From CAZBWS01 sp964495705 (lineage in GTDB: Bacteria; Pseudomonadota; Gammaproteobacteria; HTCC5015): 7,740 nucleotides of DNA. The stretch covers positions 1 to 7,740 of the forward strand of contig CAZBWS010000092.1 of NCBI GenBank assembly GCA_964495705.1, read 5' to 3'. Under the pieces are notes generated by a model. That model worked only from the letters and a program-made list of their open reading frames with translations, was not told the origin of the DNA and made no database searches. The position numbers and the translations under genes were made by a program. This document shows, in pieces, positions 1 to 6,385 of this stretch. Every line of letters begins with the position of its first letter. Within the stretch, counting starts at the first letter, position 1.

Positions 1-704
1 TGTTTCACCGTCATTACCAAGGAGCTACGCGACTGCTTTGCAAAGGGCTGCAAGGGCAACATGGCCAAAGGGCCGGTAGGGGTAAAGCGCTCATAAGCCA
101 CCCCTTGATGAGGTAGCTGGGTTTGTACATTGGCGATAATGGCAGACAAGCCATAATCGGTACTGTGCGCTGCAATATCCAAACAGTTGCGTACAAAGGA
201 GTTGGCCCCGTCTGCAGCGACCAACAGCTTAGCTTGCAATGTTGCATCTTGCCCTTCAAATTCATAGCTTAGCTCTACGCTATCGGCACGGGTATTTACT
301 TCTTTGACTTTTGCAGGTGCAATCCAATCCAACCTATCCGCATTAGCAATATACTGCTGAAACGCAGCCCCTAAATTGCGGTTTTCTACCACATAGCCCA
401 GTGCCTCAACCCCTTCTTCTTGCGCATGCATTCGCGTTAGACCTAAACGCTTACGCTCTGATATTTGAATCTCTGCAATGTGTTGGGCGTATGCCTTAAT
501 GCGGCCCCACAACCCCATATCTTGCATCAGCAAGCGTGAGCCATAAGATAAGGCTACACTGCGATCGTCAAAACTAGGCGAGCTGGGGGCAGTAAACTCA
601 AAGGCTTCCAATACAGCGACCCTATAATCGGTTTTAGCCAATGCGCAAGCTAAGGTTGCCCCCACCATGCCCCCGCCCACAATAACAATATCGTAAGACT
701 GCAT
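1..704 (-). CDS. ubiH: UbiH-type FAD-dependent 2-octaprenyl-6-methoxyphenol hydroxylase, 3' end outside window
   Basis: This is a flavoprotein mono-oxygenase of the UbiH/UbiI/UbiF family, which hydroxylates the aromatic ring during aerobic ubiquinone synthesis. I translated 234 residues from the ATG at 704-702 with no stop before the window edge. About 160 C-terminal residues are expected to be missing, since the family is near 390-400 residues. Visible motifs are the N-terminal FAD-binding GGGMVG (residues 10-15), the DDRSVALS stretch (46-53), the ADGAN motif (164-168), and ERFTPTGPLAMLPL near 206-219, typical of this family. The second FAD motif (GD) lies beyond the edge. The start is two bases after the pepP stop, implying co-transcription and translational coupling. 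The family is certain; UbiH rather than UbiI rests mainly on the position next to pepP, as in E. coli. Confidence 0.9.
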   Translation of the reverse strand, partial: MQSYDIVIVGGGMVGATLACALAKTDYRVAVLEAFEFTAPSSPSFDDRSVALSYGSRLLMQDMGLWGRIKAYAQHIAEIQISERKRLGLTRMHAQEEGVEALGYVVENRNLGAAFQQYIANADRLDWIAPAKVKEVNTRADSVELSYEFEGQDATLQAKLLVAADGANSFVRNCLDIAAHSTDYGLSAIIANVQTQLPHQGVAYERFTPTGPLAMLPLQPFAKQSRSSLVMTVK

Positions 705-706
705 GT

Positions 707-2014
707 CTATACGCCACTGCCTACGAGGGCTTCGATACTCGCTACATCCTTAGGCACGTCTTTACTCAATACATCATAGCCATCTTTGGTAATTAAGACA
801 TCATCTTCGATGCGTATACCGATATTATGAAAACGCTTAGGAATATTTTTAGCGGCTTGAATATAGAGGCCTGGCTCAACCGTGGTCACCATATTCGGTT
901 CCAACAAGCGCCACTCGTTATCTATTTTATAATCGCCTACATCGTGAACATCCATTCCCAACCAGTGGCCGGTGCGATGCATATAAAAACGGCTATAGGC
1001 CTTATCTTTAATCAATTTCGCAACGCTGCCCTTAAGTAGCCCCACTTCTTTCAGCCCCCTCGTTAATACCTCTACCGCAGCCATGTGCGGTTCATCCCAG
1101 TGGTTTCCTGGAACTGTTTTTTCGATTGCAGCCAACTGGGCTTCCAAGGTAATTTCATACAATTCACGCTGGGGCTCGCTAAATGTTCCACTGACAGGAA
1201 AAGTACGCGTAATATCTGCAGCATAACCCTCAAACTCAGAGCCCGCATCAATCAACAATAAGTCTCCTTCTGCTAACCTATCCGCATTATCAATATAGTG
1301 CAGTATGCAGCCGTTCTTGCCGCCGCCAACAATGGAGGGATAGGCCGTTCCCATGCCCGCTTTATTAAACTCATATAAAATTTCAGCTTCTATCTGGTAT
1401 TCGTACATGCCGGGCTGACAAGCACCCATCGCGCGTTTATGTGCAGTCGCCGACACTTTCGCCGCTTTGCGCATGGCGCTAATTTCAGCGCGGCTTTTAT
1501 ACAAGCGATAGTCGTGCAACTGATGATCCAAATCAATAAATTCACTGGGCGCCGAAACCCCCATACGCGCTTGGCCACGCACGCGGTTCAACCAGTCCAT
1601 CATGGTTTTATCAAAATTGGGGGTGCGCCCCATGGTGTAGAACACGCGCTCCCGATTTTCCATCAAGCCCGGTAAAATATCGTCTATATCATCTATAGGA
1701 AAGGAGTCATCTGCACCGAATTGCTCAACCGCACCCTCTTGTCCTGCACGCAAGCCATCCCAAATTTCTTTCGCGGGATCTTTTTCACGGCAGAACAATA
1801 TATATTCACCCAGCTTGCGACCCGGTATAAACACAGCCACTGACTCGGGCTCTTTAAAGCCAGTCAAATAAAGAAAGTCACTGTCTTGGCGGAAGCTGTG
1901 GTAAACATCACGATTGCGGATATGCTCTGTAGCAGAGGGAATGATCGCGACTGAGCCTGGCCCCATACTACGCATTAAGTGGCGGCGGCGACGGGCAAAT
2001 TCTGATTGCTGCAT
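707..2014 (-). CDS. pepP: Xaa-Pro aminopeptidase P
   Basis: This is a cytoplasmic metallo-aminopeptidase (M24B family) that removes an N-terminal residue preceding proline. It has 435 residues against 441 in E. coli and aligns along its whole length. An N-terminal aminopeptidase-P domain (about 1-170) includes RRRHLMRSMGPGSVAII and DSDFLYLTGFKEPE. It is followed by the pita-bread catalytic domain. The five dinuclear manganese ligands are all present: D256 (LLLIDAG), D267 (DITRTF), H350 (TGHWLG), E380 (TVEPGLYI) and E403 (IRIEDD). H239 (ILHY) and H357 (DVHDVG) match the catalytic histidines. It lies between ygfB (8 bases upstream) and ubiH (2 bases downstream), the same order as in E. coli. 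A weak G-rich stretch just before the ATG could serve for ribosome binding. Nothing appears broken. Confidence 0.97.
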   Translation of the reverse strand: MQQSEFARRRRHLMRSMGPGSVAIIPSATEHIRNRDVYHSFRQDSDFLYLTGFKEPESVAVFIPGRKLGEYILFCREKDPAKEIWDGLRAGQEGAVEQFGADDSFPIDDIDDILPGLMENRERVFYTMGRTPNFDKTMMDWLNRVRGQARMGVSAPSEFIDLDHQLHDYRLYKSRAEISAMRKAAKVSATAHKRAMGACQPGMYEYQIEAEILYEFNKAGMGTAYPSIVGGGKNGCILHYIDNADRLAEGDLLLIDAGSEFEGYAADITRTFPVSGTFSEPQRELYEITLEAQLAAIEKTVPGNHWDEPHMAAVEVLTRGLKEVGLLKGSVAKLIKDKAYSRFYMHRTGHWLGMDVHDVGDYKIDNEWRLLEPNMVTTVEPGLYIQAAKNIPKRFHNIGIRIEDDVLITKDGYDVLSKDVPKDVASIEALVGSGV

Positions 2015-2022
2015 ATTGGCCC

Positions 2023-2577
2023 CTAGTGAACAGTTTGTTGAGGTGGCTGCTTCATAGGCTGCAATTCTTCATTGACCAAAACAACCCCCATCCGCACGTA
2101 TTCTGTTAGTTCAATCAGTTGTTCTTCGGCCTCTTCCCTGTCCATACCGTCAACGCCAATCTGTGAAATCTCGAGAAAGTCAGCAACCACTTCAGAGGCG
2201 TCCCCCGGCAGCTTATTCAGCTCTTGAAGCCCACCATGGCTCAGACCAAACATAAATCCCCTGCACCAATCTCCCAGTGCCATTACCTGATCTTCTAAAT
2301 CAGCTTCATCGTCAGGTAAAATCAGCTGAAATGATAAGCTGCCATCATTTAGATCTGCAGCCGTTTTCTCTGCCACATCCAGCAAGACCTTTTTTTCTGC
2401 CGCACTAGGTACAACAAGCTCGCCGCCACCATCACCGATCGCCATTTTCAGCCAATCATCATCGTTAATTTCACCCACAGCACACAGTACGCCACACAAG
2501 CTACCATGGGTTTCAGCCGCGTTCACATCCGCATCAAGTGCTGCGAGGCAATCATCTAATAAGTCATAATCATTCAT
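2023..2577 (-). CDS. ygfB: UPF0149 family protein YgfB
   Basis: This 184-residue acidic protein of the UPF0149/YgfB family is an all-helical cytoplasmic protein without a known enzymatic activity. Family features are AETHGSLCGVLCA near residues 21-33, LSFQLILPDDEADLEDQVMALGDWCRGFMFGL in the middle, and EEAEEQLIELTEYVRMGVVLV near the C terminus. These parallel E. coli YgfB (192 residues). In Pseudomonas aeruginosa YgfB has been reported to affect beta-lactam resistance by counteracting the AlpA-dependent activation of ampDh3; whether that applies here is unknown. It is the first gene of the leftward operon with pepP and ubiH. A TAGGA-like site lies about 9 bases upstream of the ATG. There is no signal peptide or membrane segment. 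Confidence 0.93.
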   Translation of the reverse strand: MNDYDLLDDCLAALDADVNAAETHGSLCGVLCAVGEINDDDWLKMAIGDGGGELVVPSAAEKKVLLDVAEKTAADLNDGSLSFQLILPDDEADLEDQVMALGDWCRGFMFGLSHGGLQELNKLPGDASEVVADFLEISQIGVDGMDREEAEEQLIELTEYVRMGVVLVNEELQPMKQPPQQTVH

Positions 2578-2676
2578 AGGTGAATCCTACCATTGCCAGA
2601 CCCGTGTATAAACGCTATTCCAGTATCTATATATAATGATATTGACCGCCGCTAGCAGCAGGCCTACTATTGCACT
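2578..2676. promoter_or_regulatory. divergent promoter region between ygfB and the zapA operon
   Basis: This 99-bp spacer separates two diverging transcription units and so should hold both promoters. On the plus strand a perfect TATAAT stands at 2632-2637, about 40 bases before the coiled-coil gene. Its -35 partner at the normal distance (around 2609-2614, TAAACG) is poor. On the minus strand only weak AT-rich candidates are seen. The region assignment is firm by layout; the individual boxes are not. Confidence 0.5.
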
Positions 2677-2940
2677 ATGGATTTATTTGACGCCAAAAGA
2701 CCTGAGCACCCGCGCTTAGCGGATTTACACCAGCAACTAGAGAGCTTGGTGCAAGCGTGCACACAGCTAAAAGATGAAAATCGCTCTTTGCGCCAACAGC
2801 AAGGCCAATTGATTTCGGAACGCGCTGGGCTCATTGAGAAAAATGATCTGGCGCGCAGTCGTGTCGAAGGTATGATCAATCGACTTAAGGCAATGGAAGA
2901 ATCCCATGCCAGCGCCGCAGCCCAGGAAGATAGCGAATGA
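2677..2940 (+). CDS. small coiled-coil protein, TIGR02449-like, coupled to ZapA
   Basis: This 87-residue hydrophilic protein resembles the TIGR02449 conserved small-protein family found just upstream of zapA in Pseudomonas and relatives. From about residue 12 to 75 it is a predicted heptad-type coiled coil, with hydrophobic residues spaced through LADLHQQLESLVQACTQL, the LKDENRSLRQQ stretch and ERAGLIEKNDLARSRVEGMI. The IEKNDLARSRVEGMINRLKAMEE segment is the most family-like part. The tail is Ala/Glu-rich and probably disordered. Its stop overlaps the zapA start (ATGA), so the two are translationally coupled. The shape and position suggest a ZapB-like partner of the divisome, but that is inference. 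Residues 1-11 have no clear ribosome-binding site before them, yet no better in-frame start exists near the family's start. Confidence 0.82.
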   Translation: MDLFDAKRPEHPRLADLHQQLESLVQACTQLKDENRSLRQQQGQLISERAGLIEKNDLARSRVEGMINRLKAMEESHASAAAQEDSE

Positions 2941-3236
2941 GCAAGCAAGTAGCAGTAAATGTAAAAATTCTCGATAAAGAATTCCCTATAGGCTGCCCTC
3001 CTAGTGAAAAGAACGCGCTACTAGCCTCTGCCGACTACTTAAATGAGAAGATGAAAGAAGTGCGCGACAGCGGTGTAGTCGGCGCAGACCGCATTGCCGT
3101 CCTGGCCGCCCTCAACATCACACGCGAACACCTAGCCAATCAAAATAAAGCAGGGGATTACGAATCTCTGTCCTCTGGGCTGGACGACCTAAGCGATCAA
3201 ATTGGCCAAGCCCTAGAGCAACTCGCCAGTACTTAA
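2937..3236 (+). CDS. zapA: cell division protein ZapA
   Basis: ZapA binds FtsZ filaments at mid-cell and bundles them, promoting Z-ring assembly from the cytoplasmic side. The 99-residue product fits the family (about 100-110). The N-terminal globular domain reads VNVKILDKEFPIGCPPSEKNALLASADYLNEKM. It is followed by a long helix, beginning at DRIAVLAALNITREHL, that forms the tetrameric coiled coil. A good AGGA site at 2924-2927 lies 9 bases before the ATG, and the start overlaps the stop of the upstream coiled-coil gene by four bases. The 6S RNA gene follows immediately, the classic zapA-ssrS-ygfA order. No abnormality is seen. Confidence 0.95.
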   Translation: MSKQVAVNVKILDKEFPIGCPPSEKNALLASADYLNEKMKEVRDSGVVGADRIAVLAALNITREHLANQNKAGDYESLSSGLDDLSDQIGQALEQLAST

Positions 3237-3260
3237 ACTTCATTCTGTCGCCTATTCTGA

Positions 3261-3289
3261 TTGGCGATAAATAAGCGGCAGAGTAAGAT
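3261..3289 (+). promoter_or_regulatory. sigma-70-type promoter of the 6S RNA gene
   Basis: The -35 box TTGGCG (3261-3266) and the -10 box TAAGAT (3284-3289) are separated by exactly 17 bases. The predicted 6S 5' end near 3299 lies about 9 bases after the -10 box, slightly long but acceptable. The position just after the zapA stop is as expected for ssrS. Confidence 0.65.
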
Positions 3290-3298
3290 GAGTTTACT

Positions 3299-3486
3299 GG
3301 GTGCTTCTACATTGTTTGTGAGTATCTGTAATACCCCTTGAGCCTATTAACTGCTCCCGGGAGCGTGTTAAATATGCGGTGTGTATGCCTGCTACGGCGG
3401 GAAACCTAAAGCCTATTTAGCTGTTCCCACCTTGAACTTTTGGTTCAAGGGACGCAGACCTACCACGGCATTGGTGGTTGCACCCT
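3299..3486 (+). ncRNA. ssrS: 6S RNA
   Basis: 6S RNA binds the sigma-70 RNA polymerase holoenzyme by mimicking an open promoter and dampens transcription in stationary phase. Several features match the E. coli molecule. CCCCTTGAGCC (3334-3344) corresponds to the conserved CCCCUGAGCC of the central bubble. A hairpin of CCTTGAAC (3430-3437) and GTTCAAGG (3443-3450) with loop TTTTG matches the E. coli UUGAACC/GGUUCAA hairpin and is followed by an ACGCAGACCTACCACGGCAT segment like the E. coli ACAGCCUGCGGCGGCAU. The ends close: GGGTGC (3299-3304) pairs with GCACCC (3480-3485), and CTAC (3307-3310) pairs with GTGG (3474-3477). The length of about 187 is near the usual 180. It lies between zapA and ygfA, the standard place. 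The exact ends are estimated from the closing stem to within a few bases. Confidence 0.95.
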
Positions 3487-3512
3487 TATCTTATTTTGCC
3501 GCAAGGCTAATT

Positions 3513-4088
3513 ATGCAAGACACGCAAAACCCCTCCTTCAATAAGCAATCGGCTATCCGCCGGCACTACCTGCAATTGCGCCGAAATATTTCCAGCGTAC
3601 AGCAGTATCATGCATCACAGTCTGTTTGCGAGAACATTCTAAATAGCCAAGACTATAAAGAAGCCGAACATATTGCTGCTTATTTTTCCGTAGGCAATGA
3701 GATAAATCTCAATACCTTCATTCAGCAGGCCTTATCAGATGGTAAAAAAATATATCTACCACGCATCGTCGAGCACAACATCGTACTTACCCAATATACT
3801 GAATCTGAAAACTTAGTAATCAATCGTTTCAATATTTTAGAACCACCTGCAACGGCACCGCGTATTAGCGCAGAGAAGCTTGACCTTATCTATCTACCTT
3901 TAGTGGCTTTCGATAAACATGGACACCGTATCGGTATGGGGGGCGGTTACTATGATCGCTATTTATCTACCGTTAAAGATCATGTAGCGCCTTTACGCAT
4001 TGGCGTCGCCCACGCTATACAATCCGTTGACGACTGCCTTCCCAATGAATGGGACATCCCCTTGCATGGAGTCATTCAAGCTCGTTAA
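3513..4088 (+). CDS. ygfA: 5-formyltetrahydrofolate cyclo-ligase
   Basis: The enzyme uses ATP to convert 5-formyl-THF to 5,10-methenyl-THF in cytoplasmic one-carbon metabolism. With the ATG at 3513 the protein has 191 residues, close to E. coli YgfA (182). Motifs are SAIRRHYLQLRRNIS (13-27), AAYFSVGNEINLNTFI (55-70), NRFNILEPP (104-112), and the nucleotide/substrate signature GMGGGYYDRYL (141-151). DIPLHGVI follows near the C terminus. The frame stays open back to an ATG at 3381, but that would place 44 extra residues inside the 6S RNA. The internal ATG has a CAAGG site 6-7 bases upstream and fits the family's N terminus. It probably lies on the 6S read-through transcript, as in E. coli. No terminator is visible before it. 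Confidence 0.94.
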   Translation: MQDTQNPSFNKQSAIRRHYLQLRRNISSVQQYHASQSVCENILNSQDYKEAEHIAAYFSVGNEINLNTFIQQALSDGKKIYLPRIVEHNIVLTQYTESENLVINRFNILEPPATAPRISAEKLDLIYLPLVAFDKHGHRIGMGGGYYDRYLSTVKDHVAPLRIGVAHAIQSVDDCLPNEWDIPLHGVIQAR

Positions 4089-4233
4089 CAACCCCTATGT
4101 CGCAGCAAATGCTTTAAACGCCTTTCACGTTTTTTTTCACTTTCTTGTCTTAGCTATTGATTTACTAGAAATTTTCATATAGTTGTTTATACTCATTAAC
4201 GGATCCATAAAAAAATCCTCCGGAGGGGAAACT
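4089..4233 (+). promoter_or_regulatory. leader of the histone-like gene, with candidate -10 boxes
   Basis: This AT-rich 145-bp spacer has two near-consensus -10 boxes, TATAGT (4178-4183) and TATACT (4188-4193). TTGATT at 4157-4162 could be a -35 for the first with a short 15-bp spacing; the second lacks a good -35. A run of eight T occurs around 4130-4137 but no convincing stem precedes it, so termination of ygfA is not shown. A promoter somewhere here is likely because the following gene has its own strong ribosome-binding site. Confidence 0.4.
4217..4226 (+). promoter_or_regulatory. strong Shine-Dalgarno site inside a perfect palindrome
   Basis: GGAGG (4222-4226) lies 7 bases before the ATG at 4234 and fixes the start of the histone-like gene. 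It is the right half of the perfect palindrome CCTCCGGAGG, so the left half could mask it by pairing, within one RNA (small stem) or between two. The ATG start is well decided; any regulatory effect is inference. Confidence 0.75.
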
Positions 4234-4715
4234 ATGGCTGTTAAAAAAGCTACTGCTAAAAAGGCAACAACAAAAAAGAAAGCCGCTATTAAACGGGCTG
4301 CTACTAAGAAAAAAGCAACAAAGAAAGTAGTCACAAAGAAGGCCGCAACCAAGAAAAAAGTTGCCAAGAAAAAGGTAGTCGCTAAAAAAGCTACTAAGAA
4401 GAAAGTAGCTAAAAAGAAGGTCGCTAAGAAAGTAACAAAGAAAANNNNNNNNNNNNNNNNNNNNNNNNNNNNNNNNNNNNNNNNNNNNNNNNNNNNNNNN
4501 NNNNNNNNNNNNNNNNNNNNNNNNNNNNNNNNNNNNNNNNNNNNAAGAAAAAGGCCGTCGCTAAAAAGGCTACTAAGAAGAAAGTAGCTAAAAAGAAGGT
4601 CGCTAAGAAAGTAACAAAGAAAAAAGCCACCAAAAAGAAGGCGGCCAAGAAAAAGGCCGTCGCTAAAAAGGCTACTAAGAAGAAAGTAGCTAAAAAGAAG
4701 GCAAAGAAGAAGTAG
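4234..4715 (+). CDS. Lys/Ala-rich histone H1-like (AlgP-like) DNA-binding protein, contains assembly gap
   Basis: The product is almost entirely Lys, Ala, Thr and Val in short KKA, KKKVA and ATKKK motifs, resembling the C-terminal domain of eukaryotic histone H1 and bacterial H1-like proteins such as Pseudomonas AlgP. Such proteins are thought to bind DNA through charge and help compact the nucleoid; no globular domain is visible here. Translation from 4234 gives 70 codons before a run of 100 N (4445-4544). After it, 56 codons in one Lys/Ala-rich frame reach the TAG at 4713-4715. The two sides are out of frame at the written gap size, which is an assembly artefact rather than a frameshift. 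With the predicted minimum gap of 23 bases the protein would be 134 residues, plus 34 per extra repeat. A terminator follows 17 bases after the stop. The link to AlgP is by composition, not homology I could test. Confidence 0.82.
4366..4701 (+). repeat. 102-bp in-frame tandem repeat of the histone-like gene
   Basis: One complete unit is seen at 4545-4646 (102 bases, 34 codons). The following copy at 4647-4701 is identical over its first 55 bases and then diverges into the tail. The copy before the gap, 4366-4444, matches the first 79 bases of the unit with three mismatches. The unit encodes repeats of the AKKATKKKVAKKKVAKKVTKK type. Recent tandem duplication is implied by the near identity, and variable copy number between strains is plausible. 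Confidence 0.88.
4445..4544. other. assembly gap of exactly 100 N
   Basis: All bases are N and the count is exactly 100, the usual placeholder for a gap of unknown length. It falls inside the tandem repeat, which short reads cannot span. The reading frame requires a true length that leaves remainder 2 on division by 3, whereas 100 leaves 1. Confidence 0.97.
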
Positions 4716-4732
4716 ATCTTAGCCGTTAAAAC

Positions 4733-4760
4733 AAAAAAGCCCGCTAATGCGGGCTTTTTT
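4733..4760. terminator. bidirectional intrinsic terminator between the histone-like gene and ilvA
   Basis: The stem GCCCGC (4739-4744) and GCGGGC (4749-4754) closes a TAAT loop. It is flanked by six A (4733-4738) and six T (4755-4760), so it works as a rho-independent terminator on either strand. It lies 17 bases after the histone-like stop and 9 bases beyond the ilvA stop on the other strand, so two converging genes share it. Confidence 0.95.
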
Positions 4761-4769
4761 ATGCCTTAT

Positions 4770-6281
4770 TCAAGCCAAGAACATAGCATAGGCAGGGTTA
4801 TCCGTCTCCTCAGCAAACTCATAGGCAAGGTCCTTCAAAAAAGCTTTAAAGTTCACGTCATCTTGTTTATCTATCTGCAAACCCACTAACACGCGTCCAT
4901 TAGCCGAGCCGTGATTACGATAATGGAACAAACTGATATTCCAGCGCCTCCCCAAGGTGCTCAAAAAGGTTTGCAAGGCCCCAGGTCGCTCAGGGAACTC
5001 AAAGCGAAACAAGCGTTCGCGACCGACATTTTGCTGGCAACCCCCAACCATATAACGAATATGTAGCTTAGCCATCTCATTATCACTAAGGTCCTGCAGC
5101 TCATAGCCCTTGGCCTTGAGCTGCTTTAACAATTTAGCTTTTTCCTCTGCACCACTGAGCTCAACACCCGCAAAAACATGGGCTCGCGCGTCATCCGCAT
5201 AGCGATAGTTAAACTCGGTAATACTACGTTTACCTAAATCAGCACAGAATTTTTTAAAGCTGCCTGGGTGCTCAGGAATAGTTACGCCTAATAGCATTTC
5301 TCGCTGCTCGCCAATTTCAGCCCGCTCGGACACATGGCGCAGACGGTCAAAATTCATATTGGCACCGCACACCAAAGAGATAACTCGCTTACCCTGCCAG
5401 CCCTGCTCAGCAACATATTTCTTAATACCCGCAGTCGCCACCGCTCCCGCAGGCTCGGCAATAGAGCGGGTATCATCGTAGATATCCTTAATTGCCGCAC
5501 AGATTTCATCCGTACTCACCAATATCATGTCATCCAGATGCTGCTTACACAGACGGAAGGTTTCCTTGCCCACCTGCTTCACCGCCACACCATCAGCAAA
5601 GATACCGACTTGCTTGAGTGTAATACGACGATTGGCCGCTAAAGCGCCGTGCATGCTTGCCGCCTCCTCTGGCTCTACCCCAATGATTTTTATGCCCGGC
5701 TTAATCGCCTTAACATAGGCCGCAATACCTGCCGCCAAACCGCCGCCGCCGATGGGCACAAAGATCGCATCAATACCCTGCTGGCACTGGCGCAATAACT
5801 CCACGGCAATCGTGCCCTGCCCAGCTATCACATCAGGGTCATCATAGGGATGAATAAACGGCGCCTGCTGCTTTTCTGCAATCGTATAAGCGTGCTCACA
5901 GGCGTCATCATAGCTGTCACCCTTAAGTACAATCTTTGCCCCATAGGCTTGCACGGCCTCCACTTTGATACGCGGAGTCGTTTTAGGCATCACAATAATC
6001 GACTTAATACCCAAACGCTGCGCCGCTAGGGCCACACCCTGAGCATGATTACCCGCAGAAGCGGCCACCACAGTCTTCAGCTCTTGCTGCAAGCTCAACT
6101 GATAAATTTTGTTATAGGCACCGCGCAACTTAAATGAGAATACAGGCTGTAGGTCTTCGCGCTTAAACAAGACCTCACTGCCCAAACGCTGTGACAATTT
6201 TTCTGCCAGCTCCAGCGGGGTTTCCTTAGCGACATCATAAACACGCGCCGTAAGAATTTTTTCCAAGTAATTTATTGCCAT
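4770..6281 (-). CDS. ilvA: threonine ammonia-lyase, biosynthetic (threonine deaminase)
   Basis: This PLP enzyme converts threonine to 2-oxobutanoate and ammonia, the first committed step of isoleucine synthesis. The 503 residues match the long, regulated form (E. coli 514). The catalytic domain (about 1-320) carries the PLP lysine K51 in FSFKLRGAYNK, SAGNHAQGVAL (75-85), and the phosphate-binding GGGGLAAG loop (178-185). VCGANMN (304-310) closes it. Two ACT-like regulatory domains follow: the first from about 328 (LLGVTIPEHPGSFKKF), the second from about 424 (LFRFEFPERPGALQTF). These bind isoleucine and valine in the family, so feedback inhibition is expected. It converges with the histone-like gene at a shared terminator and diverges from rpiA, a pairing also seen in Pseudomonas. 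The site before the ATG is weak. A leader peptide attenuator was not seen. Confidence 0.97.
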   Translation of the reverse strand: MAINYLEKILTARVYDVAKETPLELAEKLSQRLGSEVLFKREDLQPVFSFKLRGAYNKIYQLSLQQELKTVVAASAGNHAQGVALAAQRLGIKSIIVMPKTTPRIKVEAVQAYGAKIVLKGDSYDDACEHAYTIAEKQQAPFIHPYDDPDVIAGQGTIAVELLRQCQQGIDAIFVPIGGGGLAAGIAAYVKAIKPGIKIIGVEPEEAASMHGALAANRRITLKQVGIFADGVAVKQVGKETFRLCKQHLDDMILVSTDEICAAIKDIYDDTRSIAEPAGAVATAGIKKYVAEQGWQGKRVISLVCGANMNFDRLRHVSERAEIGEQREMLLGVTIPEHPGSFKKFCADLGKRSITEFNYRYADDARAHVFAGVELSGAEEKAKLLKQLKAKGYELQDLSDNEMAKLHIRYMVGGCQQNVGRERLFRFEFPERPGALQTFLSTLGRRWNISLFHYRNHGSANGRVLVGLQIDKQDDVNFKAFLKDLAYEFAEETDNPAYAMFLA

Positions 6282-6385
6282 GACGCTTAATCAATTGATG
6301 GTAGATAGTCGCATAATAACTACTAGATCCCGCTAAACCTAGTTAAAATACACCCCTTTTCAGCCTACATCCATTGGACACAGAC
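6282..6385. promoter_or_regulatory. divergent promoter region between ilvA and rpiA
   Basis: Both genes start outward from this 104-bp AT-rich spacer. For rpiA, TAAAAT at 6344-6349 is the best -10, about 37 bases before its ATG; no good -35 lies 17 bases before it. For ilvA a TATTAT on the minus strand (around 6313-6318) is possible, again with a poor -35. The region is supported by layout, the boxes only weakly. Confidence 0.4.

Noticed and set aside
14..265. Minus-strand frame of 83 codons
   Set aside because: It is out of frame with the ubiH translation that covers the same bases and carries clear family motifs.
3248..3267. Hairpin TCGCC/GGCGA after zapA as a terminator
   Set aside because: The stem is five bases with a ten-base loop, no T tract follows, and it overlaps the -35 box of the 6S promoter.
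3381..3512. N-terminal 44-residue extension of ygfA
   Set aside because: It lies largely in the 6S RNA, is not part of the known family N terminus, and its ATG lacks a ribosome-binding site.
4130..4137. Run of T after ygfA as a terminator
   Set aside because: No stable stem immediately precedes the run.
4183..4233. N-terminal extension of the histone-like protein upstream of 4234
   Set aside because: The ATG at 4234 has an ideal GGAGG at the right distance, while the added residues are unlike the protein and cover the likely promoter.
4445..4587. Frameshift in the histone-like gene after the gap
   Set aside because: The shift arises from the arbitrary 100-N spacer; repeat phase restores the frame with a 23 + 102n gap.
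4366..4701. CRISPR array from the regular repeats
   Set aside because: The repeats are contiguous, in frame and coding, with no unique spacers.
6374..6385. TTG start for rpiA
   Set aside because: The ATG at 6386 aligns exactly with the E. coli RpiA N terminus and keeps the active-site numbering.
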